From: Aeromonas schubertii | GTDB taxonomy: Bacteria; Pseudomonadota; Gammaproteobacteria; Enterobacterales; Aeromonadaceae | Length of the DNA stretch: 64,000 nucleotides | Assembly (NCBI RefSeq): GCF_000820105.1 | Contig: NZ_CDDB01000033.1 | Span: forward strand, 1-64,000 | Direction of reading: 5' to 3' | Part shown: positions 15,216 through 24,390 of the stretch, piece by piece | How positions within the stretch are numbered: position 1 is the stretch's first letter | How the letters are laid out: every line of letters begins with the position of its first letter | Made by a program: the position numbers and the translations under genes | The notes under the pieces: model-generated | Seen by the model: only the letters and a program-made list of their open reading frames with translations | The model's database searches: none | What the model was told of the DNA's origin: nothing

Positions 15216-16220
15216 TCAGGAGCGGGCGGCGCAGCGCGCGGCCAGGGCCTGTTTCTCGGCCTCGCCGAGGAAGGCCAGGGTCAGACCATTTTGCTGAACC
15301 TGACGGATCTCGGCGGCACTCAGGCCGACGGCCGGTGCGGCCACCTCATATTCGTGGGGCAGCTCGATCCCCTCGACCGCCGGATCGTCGGTGTTGAGAC
15401 AGGCGAGGATGCCGTGAGCCAGGAACTGGCGGATCGGGTGGCGCTCGAAGCTCTCGACCGTGCTGGTCTGCACGTTGGAGGTGAGGCAGGACTCGATGCC
15501 GATGCGGCGCTCGGCGAGGAACTCCATCAGGCGCGGATCCTCGATGGCCTTGACCCCGTGACCGATACGCTCGGCGCCGAGATCGCGGATGGCCTGCCAC
15601 ATGCTCTCGGGGCCTGCGGCCTCACCGGCGTGGACGGTGACCCGCAGGCCGGCGTCGCGCACCCGGCGGAAGTGGTCGGTGAAGAGCTCACCCGGGAAGC
15701 CCAGCTCGTCGCCGGCCAGATCGATGGCGACCAGAGCATTGGCGTGGGCGAGGCAGGCCTCCAGCTCGCGACGGCACTGCTCGGTGCCGAAGGTACGGCT
15801 CATGATGCCGATGAGGTTGGCCTGCACCCCGAAGTCACGGCAGCCGGCGCGAACTCCGTCCACCACGGCCTCCACCACTCCTTGCGGATCGAGCTTGTGG
15901 GCCATGGCCATGTAGGCGGGGCTGAAGCGCAGCTCGGCGTAGTCGATACCGGCCCGCAGCAGATCCTCGGCATTCTCGTAGGCGACCCGGCGGCAGGCAT
16001 CGTAGTCGGCCAGCACGGCGACGCCCCAGTCCAGCTTCTTCAGGAAGGCCACCAGGCTCGGCTCGTTTTCGACGATCTGTACGTGGGGACGCAGTGCCTC
16101 CAGTTCATCGGCCGGCAGGGCGATGTTATGGCGGCGGCCGAGCTCCAGTATGGTCTGGGCACGGATATTGCCATCCAGATGGCGGTGAAGATCGGTAAGG
16201 GGAAGCGAGCGGTCAATCAT
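15216..16220 (-). CDS. add: Adenosine deaminase
   Basis: A 334-residue zinc enzyme that converts adenosine and deoxyadenosine to inosine and deoxyinosine in purine salvage. Close to E. coli Add throughout: the HRHLDGN zinc-binding motif right after [53 protein letters not shown], the [10 protein letters not shown] catalytic glutamate region, [23 protein letters not shown] and LNTDDP near the C-terminus. The start at 16220 is preferred because it matches E. coli Add and has AGAAGG upstream; the frame extends to 16316 without family similarity. It stands alone with its own terminator. Confidence 0.97.
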   Translation of the reverse strand: MIDRSLPLTDLHRHLDGNIRAQTILELGRRHNIALPADELEALRPHVQIVENEPSLVAFLKKLDWGVAVLADYDACRRVAYENAEDLLRAGIDYAELRFSPAYMAMAHKLDPQGVVEAVVDGVRAGCRDFGVQANLIGIMSRTFGTEQCRRELEACLAHANALVAIDLAGDELGFPGELFTDHFRRVRDAGLRVTVHAGEAAGPESMWQAIRDLGAERIGHGVKAIEDPRLMEFLAERRIGIESCLTSNVQTSTVESFERHPIRQFLAHGILACLNTDDPAVEGIELPHEYEVAAPAVGLSAAEIRQVQQNGLTLAFLGEAEKQALAARCAARS

Positions 16221-16289
16221 GGTGGGCCTTCTTCTAATCAATCTGCCTGTAGTGGCTGACATTCTAGGGGGGGATGGGGGAAAAGATAG

Positions 16290-16314
16290 CCTGCCAGGGG
16301 GTGTTCTGGCAGGC
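16290..16314 (-). terminator. Terminator of the YidA-type phosphatase gene
   Basis: GCCTGCCAG and CTGGCAGGC form a 9-bp stem. The minus strand continues TATCTTTTCCCCC. It lies between the stop at 16356 and the add start. Confidence 0.6.
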
Positions 16315-16355
16315 AATTGTCCGGGCCGTGACGGGAATCGTTTTTACCGAAAGGC

Positions 16356-17165
16356 TCAGTGGCCGAGCACGAAACGCTCAATGGCGAGGGCGACACCGTC
16401 TTCGTCATTGCTGGCCGTGATGTGATCGGCCATGGCCTTGAGCTCGTCGGTGGCGTTGCCCATGGCGATGCCAAGGCCCGCGTAGTCGATCATATGGCTG
16501 TCGTTGCCCGCATCTCCCATGCAGATCACCTGATGTCGCTCGATCCCCAGATGTTCCGCCAGGGCGGCGACCCCGGCCCCCTTGTGGCTCTCGCGGTTCA
16601 TGATCTCGAGGAAGAAGGGGGCGCTTTGCACCACTGTGTATGCCTGATAGAGCTCAGCCGGCAGGCGGGCGATGGCGGGACCGAGCAGCTCGGGGGGATC
16701 GATCAGCATCACCTTGAGGATCTCCTCCTCGGGGGAGAGGCCGGCGAAGTCGAGCAGGGTGACGGGGAGATCGTTCAGGCGCGATTCGTGCTCGGTGTAG
16801 TGGTTCATGGCGGGGGTGATGAGGCCGCGCTCCGGGGAGAAGGCGTGCACGTTGACCCCGAGCTCGGCGGCCAGGCTGGCGATGCGGCTGGCATCGCTCC
16901 CGCGCAGTGACTGGCTGCGGATCACACCGCGATCGGCGGCGCGCTGTACCAGGGTGCCGTTGTAGCAGATGACATAGTCCTGCTCGCCGGTCATGCCCAG
17001 CTCCTCCAGATAGGCGCTCATCCCCTCCAGAGGACGGCCGGAGGCGAGTACGACCGTCACCCCTTGCTGGCGTGCGGCGGCGATGGCGGCCTTGTTGCGC
17101 GCCGAGATCTGCTTCTGATGGTTGAGCAGGGTTCCATCCATGTCGAGGGCGATCAGTTTGTACAT
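16356..17165 (-). CDS. yidA: Cof-type HAD sugar phosphatase
   Basis: A 269-residue HAD-superfamily phosphatase of subclass IIB, orthologous to E. coli YidA, a phosphatase acting on small phosphorylated sugars. Motif I is DMDGTLL (nucleophile Asp8, acid/base Asp10), motif II VLASGRP, motif III lysine in NRESHKGAGVAALAEHLGI, and motif IV MGDAGNDSHMIDYAGLGIAMGNA. The cap includes YVICYNGTLVQRAADRGV and LKVMLIDPPELL, matching YidA. Length is equal to the family's. A single gene with its terminator at 16290-16314. Confidence 0.93.
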   Translation of the reverse strand: MYKLIALDMDGTLLNHQKQISARNKAAIAAARQQGVTVVLASGRPLEGMSAYLEELGMTGEQDYVICYNGTLVQRAADRGVIRSQSLRGSDASRIASLAAELGVNVHAFSPERGLITPAMNHYTEHESRLNDLPVTLLDFAGLSPEEEILKVMLIDPPELLGPAIARLPAELYQAYTVVQSAPFFLEIMNRESHKGAGVAALAEHLGIERHQVICMGDAGNDSHMIDYAGLGIAMGNATDELKAMADHITASNDEDGVALAIERFVLGH

Positions 17166-17235
17166 ACGTCAACTACCTGATGAAGAGGGCGGGAGAGGGC
17201 AGAGTCTACTCAAAAGCCGCCGACGATGCGATGAC

Positions 17236-18921
17236 TCAGTGGCCCGCCTTGGCTGGCGGGGTCCAGGGTTGCAGCACTGCTTTCCCCTCCTGGATCTGGA
17301 TGCGGCAGGGGCCGTGTTCGATCTGGGGCTTGTAGAGGCGATCGGCCAGCTCCACCTCCACCCCCGGGTAGAGGCGTACGGTGGCGGCCACGTGGATGGT
17401 GCCGAGCACGGCCGTCAACTCGTCCTGTAGCTCTTCGAGGGCAGCGTTGACTTCCTTCAGGTGAGTCATGTGGTGTTCCCTCTGCTCCTTCAGGCGCAGC
17501 AGCAGGGCGCGATCCCGTTTCTCCTGAGGGAGCTTGACCAGCTTGATCAGCAGTGTCTGCATCTTGCCGAGCATGGCCTGGATCTCCCCCTTCTCCTGGG
17601 TCAGCTCCTGCTCCCGTGAGTGGAGGGCGAAGTAGCCCCCGAGCACCTGCAAGCGGGTGTGGTTGGCGGCCAGCGCCCCGATCACCGGGGCCTGAATGCT
17701 GTCATTGGCGATGGCGAGGCCACCGAGCAGGGTGCCCTTGCGGCCGCTGGCATCGCCGACGATCAGGTTCTTGCCGGCACGGCAGTAGCAGTGGGAGGCC
17801 TGGTTCTGGATCAGCAGATCCTGATCGGACTCCAGACTGGCGTACTGGGCGAAGGCGACCGTCAGGTTGCCCTGGGCGCTGAGGCGGCAGGTGAAGGCCT
17901 TGTGGTCGGTGGTGCGGTGACCGATGGCCCCGTGCTTGATGGCCAGATGGCCGCCAGCCTGGACCTGGGCCGATTCGACGAAGCCGCCGATGGCGATGTC
18001 GCCACTCGCCTTGACCTTCATGCCCGGCTCCACGTCCCCGGTGATGATGAGGCTGCCATTGAACTCCACATGGCCGTGTTTGGCATCCACCGATTTGATG
18101 GTGAGCAGGTTGTCCACCACCATGGTGTTCTTGTCGTGCCTCGGCATGCCGGCCCGCAGGGCGACCAGCAGATTGGGGTTGCTGGCGCTGATCTCGCTCC
18201 CTTCTCCGGCGCTGAGGGGCATCTCCTTGCCCGGCTTGGGGGGCAGGGGTTGTCCCTGGACGTTGACGCCGGGTTCCCCCTGGGTGGCCGGATGACGCCG
18301 CAGCAGAGGGGTGCCGGCCTGGACCGTGGTGAGGGTGCCGAGATCGCGCAGATCGACCCGTCCATTATCGAGCTCGCGGGGTTTGAGGACCCTGTCGGCC
18401 ATGGTCTCGACCAGGGATTCGAAGCGGCAGTCGAGGCCATTTTTGGCCGGGATCCCGCGGGCGATGGGGAGCACTTGCTCACTGCCTGCCTGGGCGTGAT
18501 GCATCATGGCCACCGCCTGACGCTCCAGATCGGGATTCTGGCCGACCGTGACACCGGCTGCGGCCATCGCCTCTTGCAACCGATCCAGGGTGAGAGGCTC
18601 CCCTCCCCAGTCGGCCACAACGGCGACGTGGGCCGTCATCTTGTCTTTGTCGATCTGGATCTTGAGTTGGGCATCGCGTCGCACCGCGATGCAGAAGCGA
18701 TCGATGGGGGCGGGGAGTTCATGGGCGGCCTGCAGGGCATTGAGGCGGGCAACCGCCTGTTTTATCCCCTCCAGCTGGGGTTGCCAGCGGTGCCAGGGGG
18801 AGGACTTGAGCAGGGCCTGAAGCTGGTTTTCGCTGCAACTGGTGGCACTCTTGAGGCGCAGGAAAAGCTTATCCTGATCCTCGCCGTCGGATCCCGCTTC
18901 CAGCCAGCTCTGATCCAGCAT
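17236..18921 (-). CDS. FapA-like DUF342 protein
   Basis: 561 residues of the FapA/DUF342 family. These proteins have an N-terminal domain, a right-handed beta-helix and a C-terminal coiled coil. The beta-helix is visible at about 255-420 (GHVEFNGSLIITGDVEPGMKVKASGDIAIGGFVESAQVQAGG, continuing through LSAQGNLTVAFAQYASLESDQDLLIQNQ). The coiled coil is at about 440-515 (LHSREQELTQEKGEIQAMLGKM, and on to KEVNAALEELQDELTAVLG). In Vibrio, FapA links to PTS and pole-related signalling; the role here is not known. No signal peptide, so cytoplasmic. The family usually starts with similar MLDQSWLE-like residues, supporting this start. Confidence 0.85.
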   Translation of the reverse strand: MLDQSWLEAGSDGEDQDKLFLRLKSATSCSENQLQALLKSSPWHRWQPQLEGIKQAVARLNALQAAHELPAPIDRFCIAVRRDAQLKIQIDKDKMTAHVAVVADWGGEPLTLDRLQEAMAAAGVTVGQNPDLERQAVAMMHHAQAGSEQVLPIARGIPAKNGLDCRFESLVETMADRVLKPRELDNGRVDLRDLGTLTTVQAGTPLLRRHPATQGEPGVNVQGQPLPPKPGKEMPLSAGEGSEISASNPNLLVALRAGMPRHDKNTMVVDNLLTIKSVDAKHGHVEFNGSLIITGDVEPGMKVKASGDIAIGGFVESAQVQAGGHLAIKHGAIGHRTTDHKAFTCRLSAQGNLTVAFAQYASLESDQDLLIQNQASHCYCRAGKNLIVGDASGRKGTLLGGLAIANDSIQAPVIGALAANHTRLQVLGGYFALHSREQELTQEKGEIQAMLGKMQTLLIKLVKLPQEKRDRALLLRLKEQREHHMTHLKEVNAALEELQDELTAVLGTIHVAATVRLYPGVEVELADRLYKPQIEHGPCRIQIQEGKAVLQPWTPPAKAGH

Positions 18922-19022
18922 AGTGCCTCCTTAGTCACCGGCAGTATCCTGAGTATTTGTCAAACCGGTCAATGGGGGGATGCCAAATCGGTGATCTCTT
19001 GCAGGATCTGACAGGAAAAAAC

Positions 19023-19050
19023 AAAAAAGGCCCCGAAAGGGACCTTTTTT
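19023..19050 (-). terminator. Terminator of slyB
   Basis: On the minus strand AAAAAAGGTCCC pairs with GGGGCCTTTTTT around a short loop with one mismatch, ending in a T-run. It lies 14 nt after the slyB stop. Confidence 0.85.
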
Positions 19051-19063
19051 ACCGGCGCTGTGC

Positions 19064-19537
19064 TCAGTTGATGACGGCGACGTTGACCCGTCCATTCCCC
19101 TGGCTCATGCGCACCTTGGCGCCCGGCTGGAACTTGGCATCGGCCTTCTGTACCACGGCGATCACTTCGCCGTTGTCCTTGCGGATCTCCAGCTCGACCC
19201 CGTCGACCTGGTTCACCTTGTCGTTGATGGCCTTGCCGGCTGCGGCGCCGGCGATGGCACCCCCGGCGGCGGCGATATCGCGACCTGTGCCACCCCCGAC
19301 GGTACTGCCCAGCAGGCCGCCGACCACGGCGCCGCCTATGGTGCCGAGCAGGCTGCTGTCATCGGCCTGGATCTTGACCGGACGTACCGCCTGGATGGTG
19401 CCATAGGTGACGGTTTGCACCTGCTTGGCGCGGTCGGCGGTGTAGACGTCGCCGGAGTAGATGTCGCTATTGGCACAGCCTGCCAGGGAGGCGGTGATCA
19501 TGGCCAGCAGGGCCAGTTTCTTGCTCGTGTTCAGCAT
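19064..19537 (-). CDS. slyB: Outer-membrane lipoprotein, SlyB/Pcp family
   Basis: A 157-residue lipoprotein: signal peptide with lipobox LAGC (Cys21), then SDIYSGDVYTADRAKQVQTVTYGTIQAVRPVKIQ typical of SlyB. A glycine-zipper 2TM segment at about 65-105 (LLGTIGGAVVGGLLGSTVGG, GTGRDIAAAGGAIAGAAAGK) and a C-terminal beta part (VELEIRKDNGEVIAVVQ, PGAKVRMSQGNGRVNV) follow. In E. coli SlyB is PhoP-regulated and stabilises outer-membrane proteins in rings of lipoprotein. A single gene with a strong terminator. No PhoP box was identified by eye. Confidence 0.9.
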   Translation of the reverse strand: MLNTSKKLALLAMITASLAGCANSDIYSGDVYTADRAKQVQTVTYGTIQAVRPVKIQADDSSLLGTIGGAVVGGLLGSTVGGGTGRDIAAAGGAIAGAAAGKAINDKVNQVDGVELEIRKDNGEVIAVVQKADAKFQPGAKVRMSQGNGRVNVAVIN

Positions 19538-19633
19538 GGGGAGTCACCCTCGTTAAAATTGTTCACCATTTGGACGTTTCTACTCTACCCCGGTCACCGA
19601 CAGAGGCAAATCGGAAATCTGTAACCAAGTGTG

Positions 19634-20122
19634 TTAGGCGCGGGCCTCCTGGCCCTCGGCGTTGACGGCAAAGTGGAGCGCCTTCTCCAGCACGTTGCGC
19701 GGCTCACCGGGACCGAAATATTCGGCCTCGACGGCGACCAGCTGATAGCCCAGGCGTTCGTAGAGGCGATTGGCCAGATTGGCCGGATCCACGGTGAGGC
19801 GGGTCCTGTGCATCCCCTGCTTGCGCAGCTGCCACTCCAGCTCCTCCAGCAGACGCTGGGCCAGACCCTGGCTGCGGGCCTCGGGCAAGACGGCCAGAGA
19901 GAGGACCCAGCCCAGCTCGGCGTCTTCACCGAGTCCTCCCAGCACATAGCCCAGCAGCTCCCCCTCCCGTTCGGCCACGATCAGCAGATCCGGCCAGAGA
20001 TCCAGCGCCTGGCGAAAGAAGAAGGCGGGGTAGACAGGATCCCCAAACACCCGGGATTCGATCTGCCAGATGGCGTGCAGGTCGGCGTGATGGGCCAGGC
20101 GGATGACAGGTGACGGGGTCAT
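19634..20122 (-). CDS. GNAT N-acetyltransferase, RimI-like
   Basis: 162 residues with a GNAT fold: IWQIESRVFGDPVYPAFFFRQALDLWPDLLIVAEREGELLGYVLG, motif A VLSLAVLPEARSQGLAQRLLEELE (SQGLAQ loop for acetyl-CoA), and motif B LTVDPANLANRLYERLGYQLVAVEAEYFGPGE. The pattern is close to RimI-type and small-molecule acetyltransferases; the protein is longer than RimI at the C-terminus and does not sit with tsaB, so the symbol is withheld. It lies 15 nt downstream of the DUF6559-like gene and is probably cotranscribed. Confidence 0.82.
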   Translation of the reverse strand: MTPSPVIRLAHHADLHAIWQIESRVFGDPVYPAFFFRQALDLWPDLLIVAEREGELLGYVLGGLGEDAELGWVLSLAVLPEARSQGLAQRLLEELEWQLRKQGMHRTRLTVDPANLANRLYERLGYQLVAVEAEYFGPGEPRNVLEKALHFAVNAEGQEARA

Positions 20123-20137
20123 GACGGTTCCTCAAAC

Positions 20138-20497
20138 TCAATACTGGTGGAAACGGGCGCCCTGGGTCTGGACGGTTCGGTCGGTGCCGCCACGCCAGCC
20201 GCCGCTCTTGCAGAGGGTGAGCAGGTCGTGGGCGGTGAAGATGTGGCCCGGGTCGAACAGGCGACTGGCCAGCTTGGTGCGCAGGGCAAGCAACTCTTGC
20301 TCCTCGCTGCCCGGTTGGCGAAAGAGGGCGTGCAGTGCCTGGCGTGCCAGGGTACCCAGTTTCTCCCGGTTGGCCAGATTCTCCAGCTGGGCCCGGGTAT
20401 AGGCGTCGGCCGGGCCGTAGTCCCGTTGCAGGCGCAGGGCCAGGGGGAGTACACGCTTGAGGGCACGACGCAGTCGCAGGCGGGCAATCAGGGACAT
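20138..20497 (-). CDS. Small conserved protein, DUF6559-like
   Basis: A 119-residue cytoplasmic protein. The ATG at 20497 (MSLIARLRLRRALKRVLPLA) is preferred, since codons upstream overlap the ygbA-like gene and do not look coding. The pattern MSLxxRLxxRRAxKR, then a tyrosine-rich QRDYGPADAYTRAQLE, a helical middle and FTAHDLLTLCKSGGW resembles small DUF6559-type proteins of Vibrio and Aeromonas. Function is unknown. It sits between the ygbA-like gene and a GNAT gene, all on the minus strand. Confidence 0.65.
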   Translation of the reverse strand: MSLIARLRLRRALKRVLPLALRLQRDYGPADAYTRAQLENLANREKLGTLARQALHALFRQPGSEEQELLALRTKLASRLFDPGHIFTAHDLLTLCKSGGWRGGTDRTVQTQGARFHQY

Positions 20498-20543
20498 GGC
20501 AGCTCTCCATCCGATCAGGTGCGGGGAGTATGCCGTCACTGCC

Positions 20544-20894
20544 CTAGCGCGGCAAGGGGCGACTGCCTGGCAGGGCGGGGCGTCGGCGCTGGCCATCCAG
20601 CCAGTGGCGCAGGGCCAGCCAGGGGTGGCGCCAGAGCATGGGGAGCCTGGCCCACAGGCTCATCTGCTGCAGTCTCAGGTGGCCGGCCGCCGGGAAGCAG
20701 GGGTGATCACAGCGCACGCAGGTGGGCTTGTCGACACCGAAGCGGCACAGGCGCAGCCGGTTATCCGCCACGCTCACCAGTCGCTTGCAGTCACACTCTT
20801 GCTCACCGCGATGGTGGTGGCGGCAGAAGAGGCGAATCTTGGTGTGCATGGCGCGCCGTTCACGGCGCAGTCGGGGGTGAGTCAGCTTGTTCAT
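20544..20894 (-). CDS. ygbA: YgbA-like protein (nitrous-oxide-stimulated promoter family)
   Basis: About 116 residues from the ATG at 20894 (MNKLTHPRLRRERRAMHTKI). It matches the YgbA_NO family layout: N-terminal RRERRAMHTKIRLFCRHHH, a Cys/His-rich centre (ECDCKRL, RLCRFGVDKPTCVRCDHPCF), then MLWRHPWLALRHWLDGQRRRPALP, which aligns with E. coli YgbA (LWRHPILTIRHL). In E. coli ygbA is NsrR-controlled and induced by nitric oxide. The conserved cysteines suggest metal or Fe-S binding. No NsrR site was identified here by eye. Confidence 0.82.
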   Translation of the reverse strand: MNKLTHPRLRRERRAMHTKIRLFCRHHHRGEQECDCKRLVSVADNRLRLCRFGVDKPTCVRCDHPCFPAAGHLRLQQMSLWARLPMLWRHPWLALRHWLDGQRRRPALPGSRPLPR

Positions 20895-20983
20895 AGGGGG
20901 GCCTATTGTCGTCATCCCGGCTTCTGGCTCCATGATGCGGATCAAGAAAGAGGGCACCACTGCCCTTGGCGAGCCAGTCAACA

Positions 20984-21008
20984 AATCCGGGCCACTGGGG
21001 CCCGGATT
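20984..21008 (-). terminator. Terminator of the aminopeptidase operon
   Basis: AATCCGGGCC and GGCCCGGATT form a 10-bp stem around a short loop. The minus strand continues TGTTGACTGG. It lies 26 nt past the aminopeptidase stop. Confidence 0.6.
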
Positions 21009-21033
21009 GAGAGGGATGAGTCGTTTGACCCTG

Positions 21034-22848
21034 TTACAGCAGCTCGGTCGCCTGCTCCAGCCAGGCGAGATCGTCCCCTTCCAGCAGGGGGCTGAGACGG
21101 CGGCGCACCTCGGCGTGGTACTCGTTGATCCAGCGGAACTCGTCCGGGCTCAGCAGGGAGCGGTCGATAAGGCGAGTATCAAACGGAACATGAGTGAGGC
21201 GCTCGAAGCGCAGCATGGGCACCTCGCTCGGCTCCTCACACTCGGTGACCACCACCAGGTTCTCGCAGCGAATGCCGAAACCATCCTCCCGGTAGTAACC
21301 CGGCTCGTTGGAGAGCACCATGCCCGGCTGCAGGGGCTCCAGGTTGCCCTTGGGGCCGATGCGCTGGGGCCCTTCGTGAACACTCAGGAAGTGGCCGACG
21401 CCGTGGCCGGTACCGTGGTCGTAGTTGAAGCCGGCCTGCCACAGGGGAAGGCGGGCCAGCACGTCGAGCTGGATACCGGCGGTGCCGCGCGGGAAGCGAG
21501 CCTGGTCGAGGGCGATATGGCCCTGCATGACGCGGGTGAAGAGGGCCTTCTGCTCCTCGGTCACCTCACCGACGCAGAGGGTGCGGGTGATATCGGTGGT
21601 ACCGTCGAGGTATTGGCCGCCCGAGTCCACCAGATAGATGCCATCCAGGCCGAAGGGGCGCGGCACGCCATTGGTATGGCGGTAGTGACACATGGCAGCA
21701 TTGGGGCCCAGGGCCGAGATGGTGTCGAAGCTCGGCTCCACGTAAAGATCGCTCTCCTTGCGGAAGGCCTCGAGGCGGTCGGCCAGGGTCCCCTCGTCCA
21801 CCCCATCAAAGTCACCGCTCTGCACCAGGCGATCCAGCCAGGCCAGGAAGCGCACCACGGCTACGGCGTCGCGCTGGTGGGCGTTGTGCATGCCGGCCAG
21901 CTCCACCTCGTTCTTGCAGGCCTTGAGGCGCAGGGTCGGATCCTGGCCGGCTACCAGGGTCGCGCCGGCCTCCTCCAGGGTGAGCTGGCTCCAGGCATTG
22001 CTGGTGGCCGGATCGGCCAGCACCCGCAGGCGATCCTCCCCAAGGCGGCTCAGCACCTCTCCCAACTTGTCGATGGGGTGGAGGGAGACGTCATTGCCCA
22101 CGTGCTGGGTGAAGGCGAAGCACTCGAGCTTGTCGGTGTCGACGAAGAAGTCCAGGGTACCGTTGGCATAGAGGATAGCGAAACCGAGCACCACGGGAAG
22201 GCGCTCCACGTCGCGACCACGCAGGTTGAGCAGCCAGTTGATGGACTCGACCTGGGTCAGCAGGGCGGCATCGAGGCCGCGCTTGCGCAGGTCTGCGGCG
22301 ATGCGCTCACGCTTGGCGGTGCTCGACTCCCCTGCCAGCTCCTCCCCGTAGAGGATGGCCGGGGTCTTGCTCGGGGCGGGGCGATCGTCCCAGTGCTGAT
22401 CGATGGGGTTCTGCGCCACGGGTACCAGCTCGATGCCGCGATCCGCGAGCAGGGCCTTCGCCTCGCGATAGCCGTTCAGGCTGTGCAGTCGCGGGTCGAA
22501 GCCAACCCGGGCGCCGCGTTCGAGCTGGTCAGCCAGCCAGGCAACGTGAGGGGTCTCGACCAGATGGTGATATTCGAAGATCTCGCCCGGAGCCTGCAGG
22601 CGGGCCTGAACCGTGTAGCGACCGTCGACAAACAGGGCCGCCCGGTTGGTCAGCACCACGGCGACACCGGCGGAGCCGTTGAAGCCGGTGAGCCAGGCGA
22701 GGCGCTCGGCGTCGGCGGGGATGTACTCTCCCAGATGCTCATCGTCATGGGGGACGATGAAGGCATCCAGCTCAAGGGATCTCAGGGTATCCCGGACCTG
22801 GGCGACCCGGTTGGCGATGATCTCAGGGGTTTGCATGTCAGTTGCCAT
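21034..22848 (-). CDS. Xaa-Pro aminopeptidase, M24B family (long form)
   Basis: A 604-residue metallo-aminopeptidase that removes N-terminal residues before proline. The long three-domain form is seen: two creatinase-like N-terminal domains (RVAQVRDTLRSLELDAFIVPHDDEHLGEYIPADAERLAWLTGFNGSAG at the start) and a C-terminal pita-bread domain. Metal ligands are recognisable: LVDSGGQY, DGTTDITRT, HGTGHGVGHFLSVHEGP, LSNEPGYY and GIRCENLV. The C-terminal tail (FRWINEYHAEVRRRLSPLL) is typical of the eukaryote-like APP1 type. It is cytoplasmic, without signal peptide. The GntR regulator gene lies 20 nt upstream in the same operon and may regulate it. Confidence 0.93.
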   Translation of the reverse strand: MATDMQTPEIIANRVAQVRDTLRSLELDAFIVPHDDEHLGEYIPADAERLAWLTGFNGSAGVAVVLTNRAALFVDGRYTVQARLQAPGEIFEYHHLVETPHVAWLADQLERGARVGFDPRLHSLNGYREAKALLADRGIELVPVAQNPIDQHWDDRPAPSKTPAILYGEELAGESSTAKRERIAADLRKRGLDAALLTQVESINWLLNLRGRDVERLPVVLGFAILYANGTLDFFVDTDKLECFAFTQHVGNDVSLHPIDKLGEVLSRLGEDRLRVLADPATSNAWSQLTLEEAGATLVAGQDPTLRLKACKNEVELAGMHNAHQRDAVAVVRFLAWLDRLVQSGDFDGVDEGTLADRLEAFRKESDLYVEPSFDTISALGPNAAMCHYRHTNGVPRPFGLDGIYLVDSGGQYLDGTTDITRTLCVGEVTEEQKALFTRVMQGHIALDQARFPRGTAGIQLDVLARLPLWQAGFNYDHGTGHGVGHFLSVHEGPQRIGPKGNLEPLQPGMVLSNEPGYYREDGFGIRCENLVVVTECEEPSEVPMLRFERLTHVPFDTRLIDRSLLSPDEFRWINEYHAEVRRRLSPLLEGDDLAWLEQATELL

Positions 22849-22868
22849 TATGAGTTACGAGCGAGTGG

Positions 22869-23528
22869 TTATTTTCCGGACTGCAGTATCTGTTTGACCG
22901 AATTGGCCGCATCGGCGATGTGGCGCTGCAGCAGCACCACGGCCTCATGTTTGCGCCGCTGTCGGCACAGGGCCAGCAGGTGGGCGTGTTCCCGTTCGGC
23001 CTTCTCGACCCCGTCGTGGGCGAAGAGCAGCTCGAAACGGACATAGCGGTCACAGCTGAGGTTGATCTGGGCGATAAGCTCCAGAGCCTGGGGTCGCCCG
23101 GCGGCGCGATAGAGGGTGGCGTGAAAGCGATGATTCAGCTCTGCCCAGCGTTCTACCCGGGTTCCGCTCTCCAGTGCCTGGTCAAACTCGGCCAAAATCG
23201 CCTCTGCCTCGGCAAAGGTGGCCTCGGTCATCAGGTCGACGGCGTGGAACAGGGTATCGGCTTCCAGCAGGGCTCGCAAATAAAACAGCTCATCGATTGT
23301 GCTGCTCTCGAGTTCGGTAACAACAGCACCACGATGGGCGGTGAACTTGACCAGCCCCTGGGCCTCGAGCTGCATCAGGGCCTCGCGCACCGGAATGCGG
23401 CTCACCCTGAGCTCCCGGGCCAGGGCATCCTGACGCAGGGGGGCGCCGGCGGGGAGCTCGCCGCTGAGAATGCGGGCACGCAGGTTTTCCATCACCATCC
23501 GGGTTCGGGTCTGGTAGGTCGCGGTCAT
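22869..23528 (-). CDS. GntR-family regulator (FadR/VanR-type FCD domain)
   Basis: 219 residues. Residues 1-75 are the GntR winged helix (RTRMVMENLRARILSGELPAGAPLRQDALARELRVSRIPVREAL, then QLEAQGLVKFTAHRGAVV). The C-terminal FCD domain has the metal/ligand histidines (ELFYLRALLEADTL, ELNHRFHATLYRAAG, HAHLLALCRQRRKHEAVVLLQRHI). The ligand is unknown. It is the first gene of a two-gene unit with the Xaa-Pro aminopeptidase, so it may respond to a peptide- or amino-acid-derived signal; that is inference from position. Confidence 0.88.
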   Translation of the reverse strand: MTATYQTRTRMVMENLRARILSGELPAGAPLRQDALARELRVSRIPVREALMQLEAQGLVKFTAHRGAVVTELESSTIDELFYLRALLEADTLFHAVDLMTEATFAEAEAILAEFDQALESGTRVERWAELNHRFHATLYRAAGRPQALELIAQINLSCDRYVRFELLFAHDGVEKAEREHAHLLALCRQRRKHEAVVLLQRHIADAANSVKQILQSGK

Positions 23529-23620
23529 GTCATCCCTGTTGGTTTACCCGCGCTCCGGCGGGCCGGTCAGGCAGCAGACCACAGATGTGGCCTTCATGCA
23601 AGGCCTGCTGCCGAGACGGT

Positions 23621-24166
23621 TCAGCGCTTGTGGGGGAGCATGTTGGTCAGGGTCGTGTCCTTGAGAATGTGGTGGTGATAGAGGGCCGCCGCCCCATGAA
23701 GGGCAATCAGGGCATAGCCCAGATTGGCAATAAGCTCATGGGTCTCCTTAATCGGGCCACGCAGTCCCGGGTTGGGGGCGATGAGGGGGGGGAGCTCGCC
23801 CCCGAAGAAGGGAATGGGCTTGCCGGCGGCGCTCAGGGTCAGCCACCCCAGCAGGGGGAGCAGGATGATCAGGGCATAGAGGGCCAGGTGGGCGAGATGG
23901 GCCAGCTTCTCCATCCAGGCGGGCGGGGTGGGGACGATGCGTGGCGTAGGCCAGAGCAGCCGCAGCAGGACACGACCCAGAGCGATGAAGAAGATGCCAA
24001 GACCCAGCATGAAGTGCCACTGCTTCATCAGGTCTCGCTCGACCGAACCTTTGGGAAAGACACCGCGAAACTCCATGGTGCTGTAGACGGCGATGATCAG
24101 TATCAGCGTCAGCCAGTGCAGGGTGGCAGAGGCCAGGCCATACCCTTGTTCACTATTTCGGATCAC
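23621..24166 (-). CDS. Cytochrome b561 family protein
   Basis: A 181-residue inner-membrane dihaem b cytochrome with four membrane helices. Seen: ASATLHWLTLILIIAVYSTMEF (first haem-ligand His), RDLMKQWHFMLGLGIFFIALGRVLLRLLW (second, with the WHF motif), LAHLALYALIILLPLLGWLTLSAAG and the final HELIANLGYALIALHGAAALYHHHI. It matches E. coli CybB/YceJ. These proteins pass electrons from ubiquinol, and CybB is a superoxide:ubiquinone oxidoreductase; the partner here is not known. Monocistronic. Confidence 0.9.
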   Translation of the reverse strand: MIRNSEQGYGLASATLHWLTLILIIAVYSTMEFRGVFPKGSVERDLMKQWHFMLGLGIFFIALGRVLLRLLWPTPRIVPTPPAWMEKLAHLAHLALYALIILLPLLGWLTLSAAGKPIPFFGGELPPLIAPNPGLRGPIKETHELIANLGYALIALHGAAALYHHHILKDTTLTNMLPHKR

Positions 24167-24390
24167 GTTCTGCTCCTTGGTTGAGAGACCCCGGGAGGAG
24201 GGGGCATGGGATTACCTTAATCCATAACGAGAGCAGGGTGAAAGCCCTCTCTCTTCACCTTGGCGGCCGACGGAAAACGGGTGTAGGCTGGAACCGGTGT
24301 TGAACATATTTTCACCGCTGCTTGCAATGGATGAGGGAGCTGGGCCACTCCACCTCCCACACTGTCTCGGTCTGATATGGAGCTCACAGC

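Noticed and set aside
20887-23046. 719-residue + strand frame over the aminopeptidase and GntR genes
   Set aside because: Shadow of two clearly conserved minus-strand genes; the translation has no recognisable fold.
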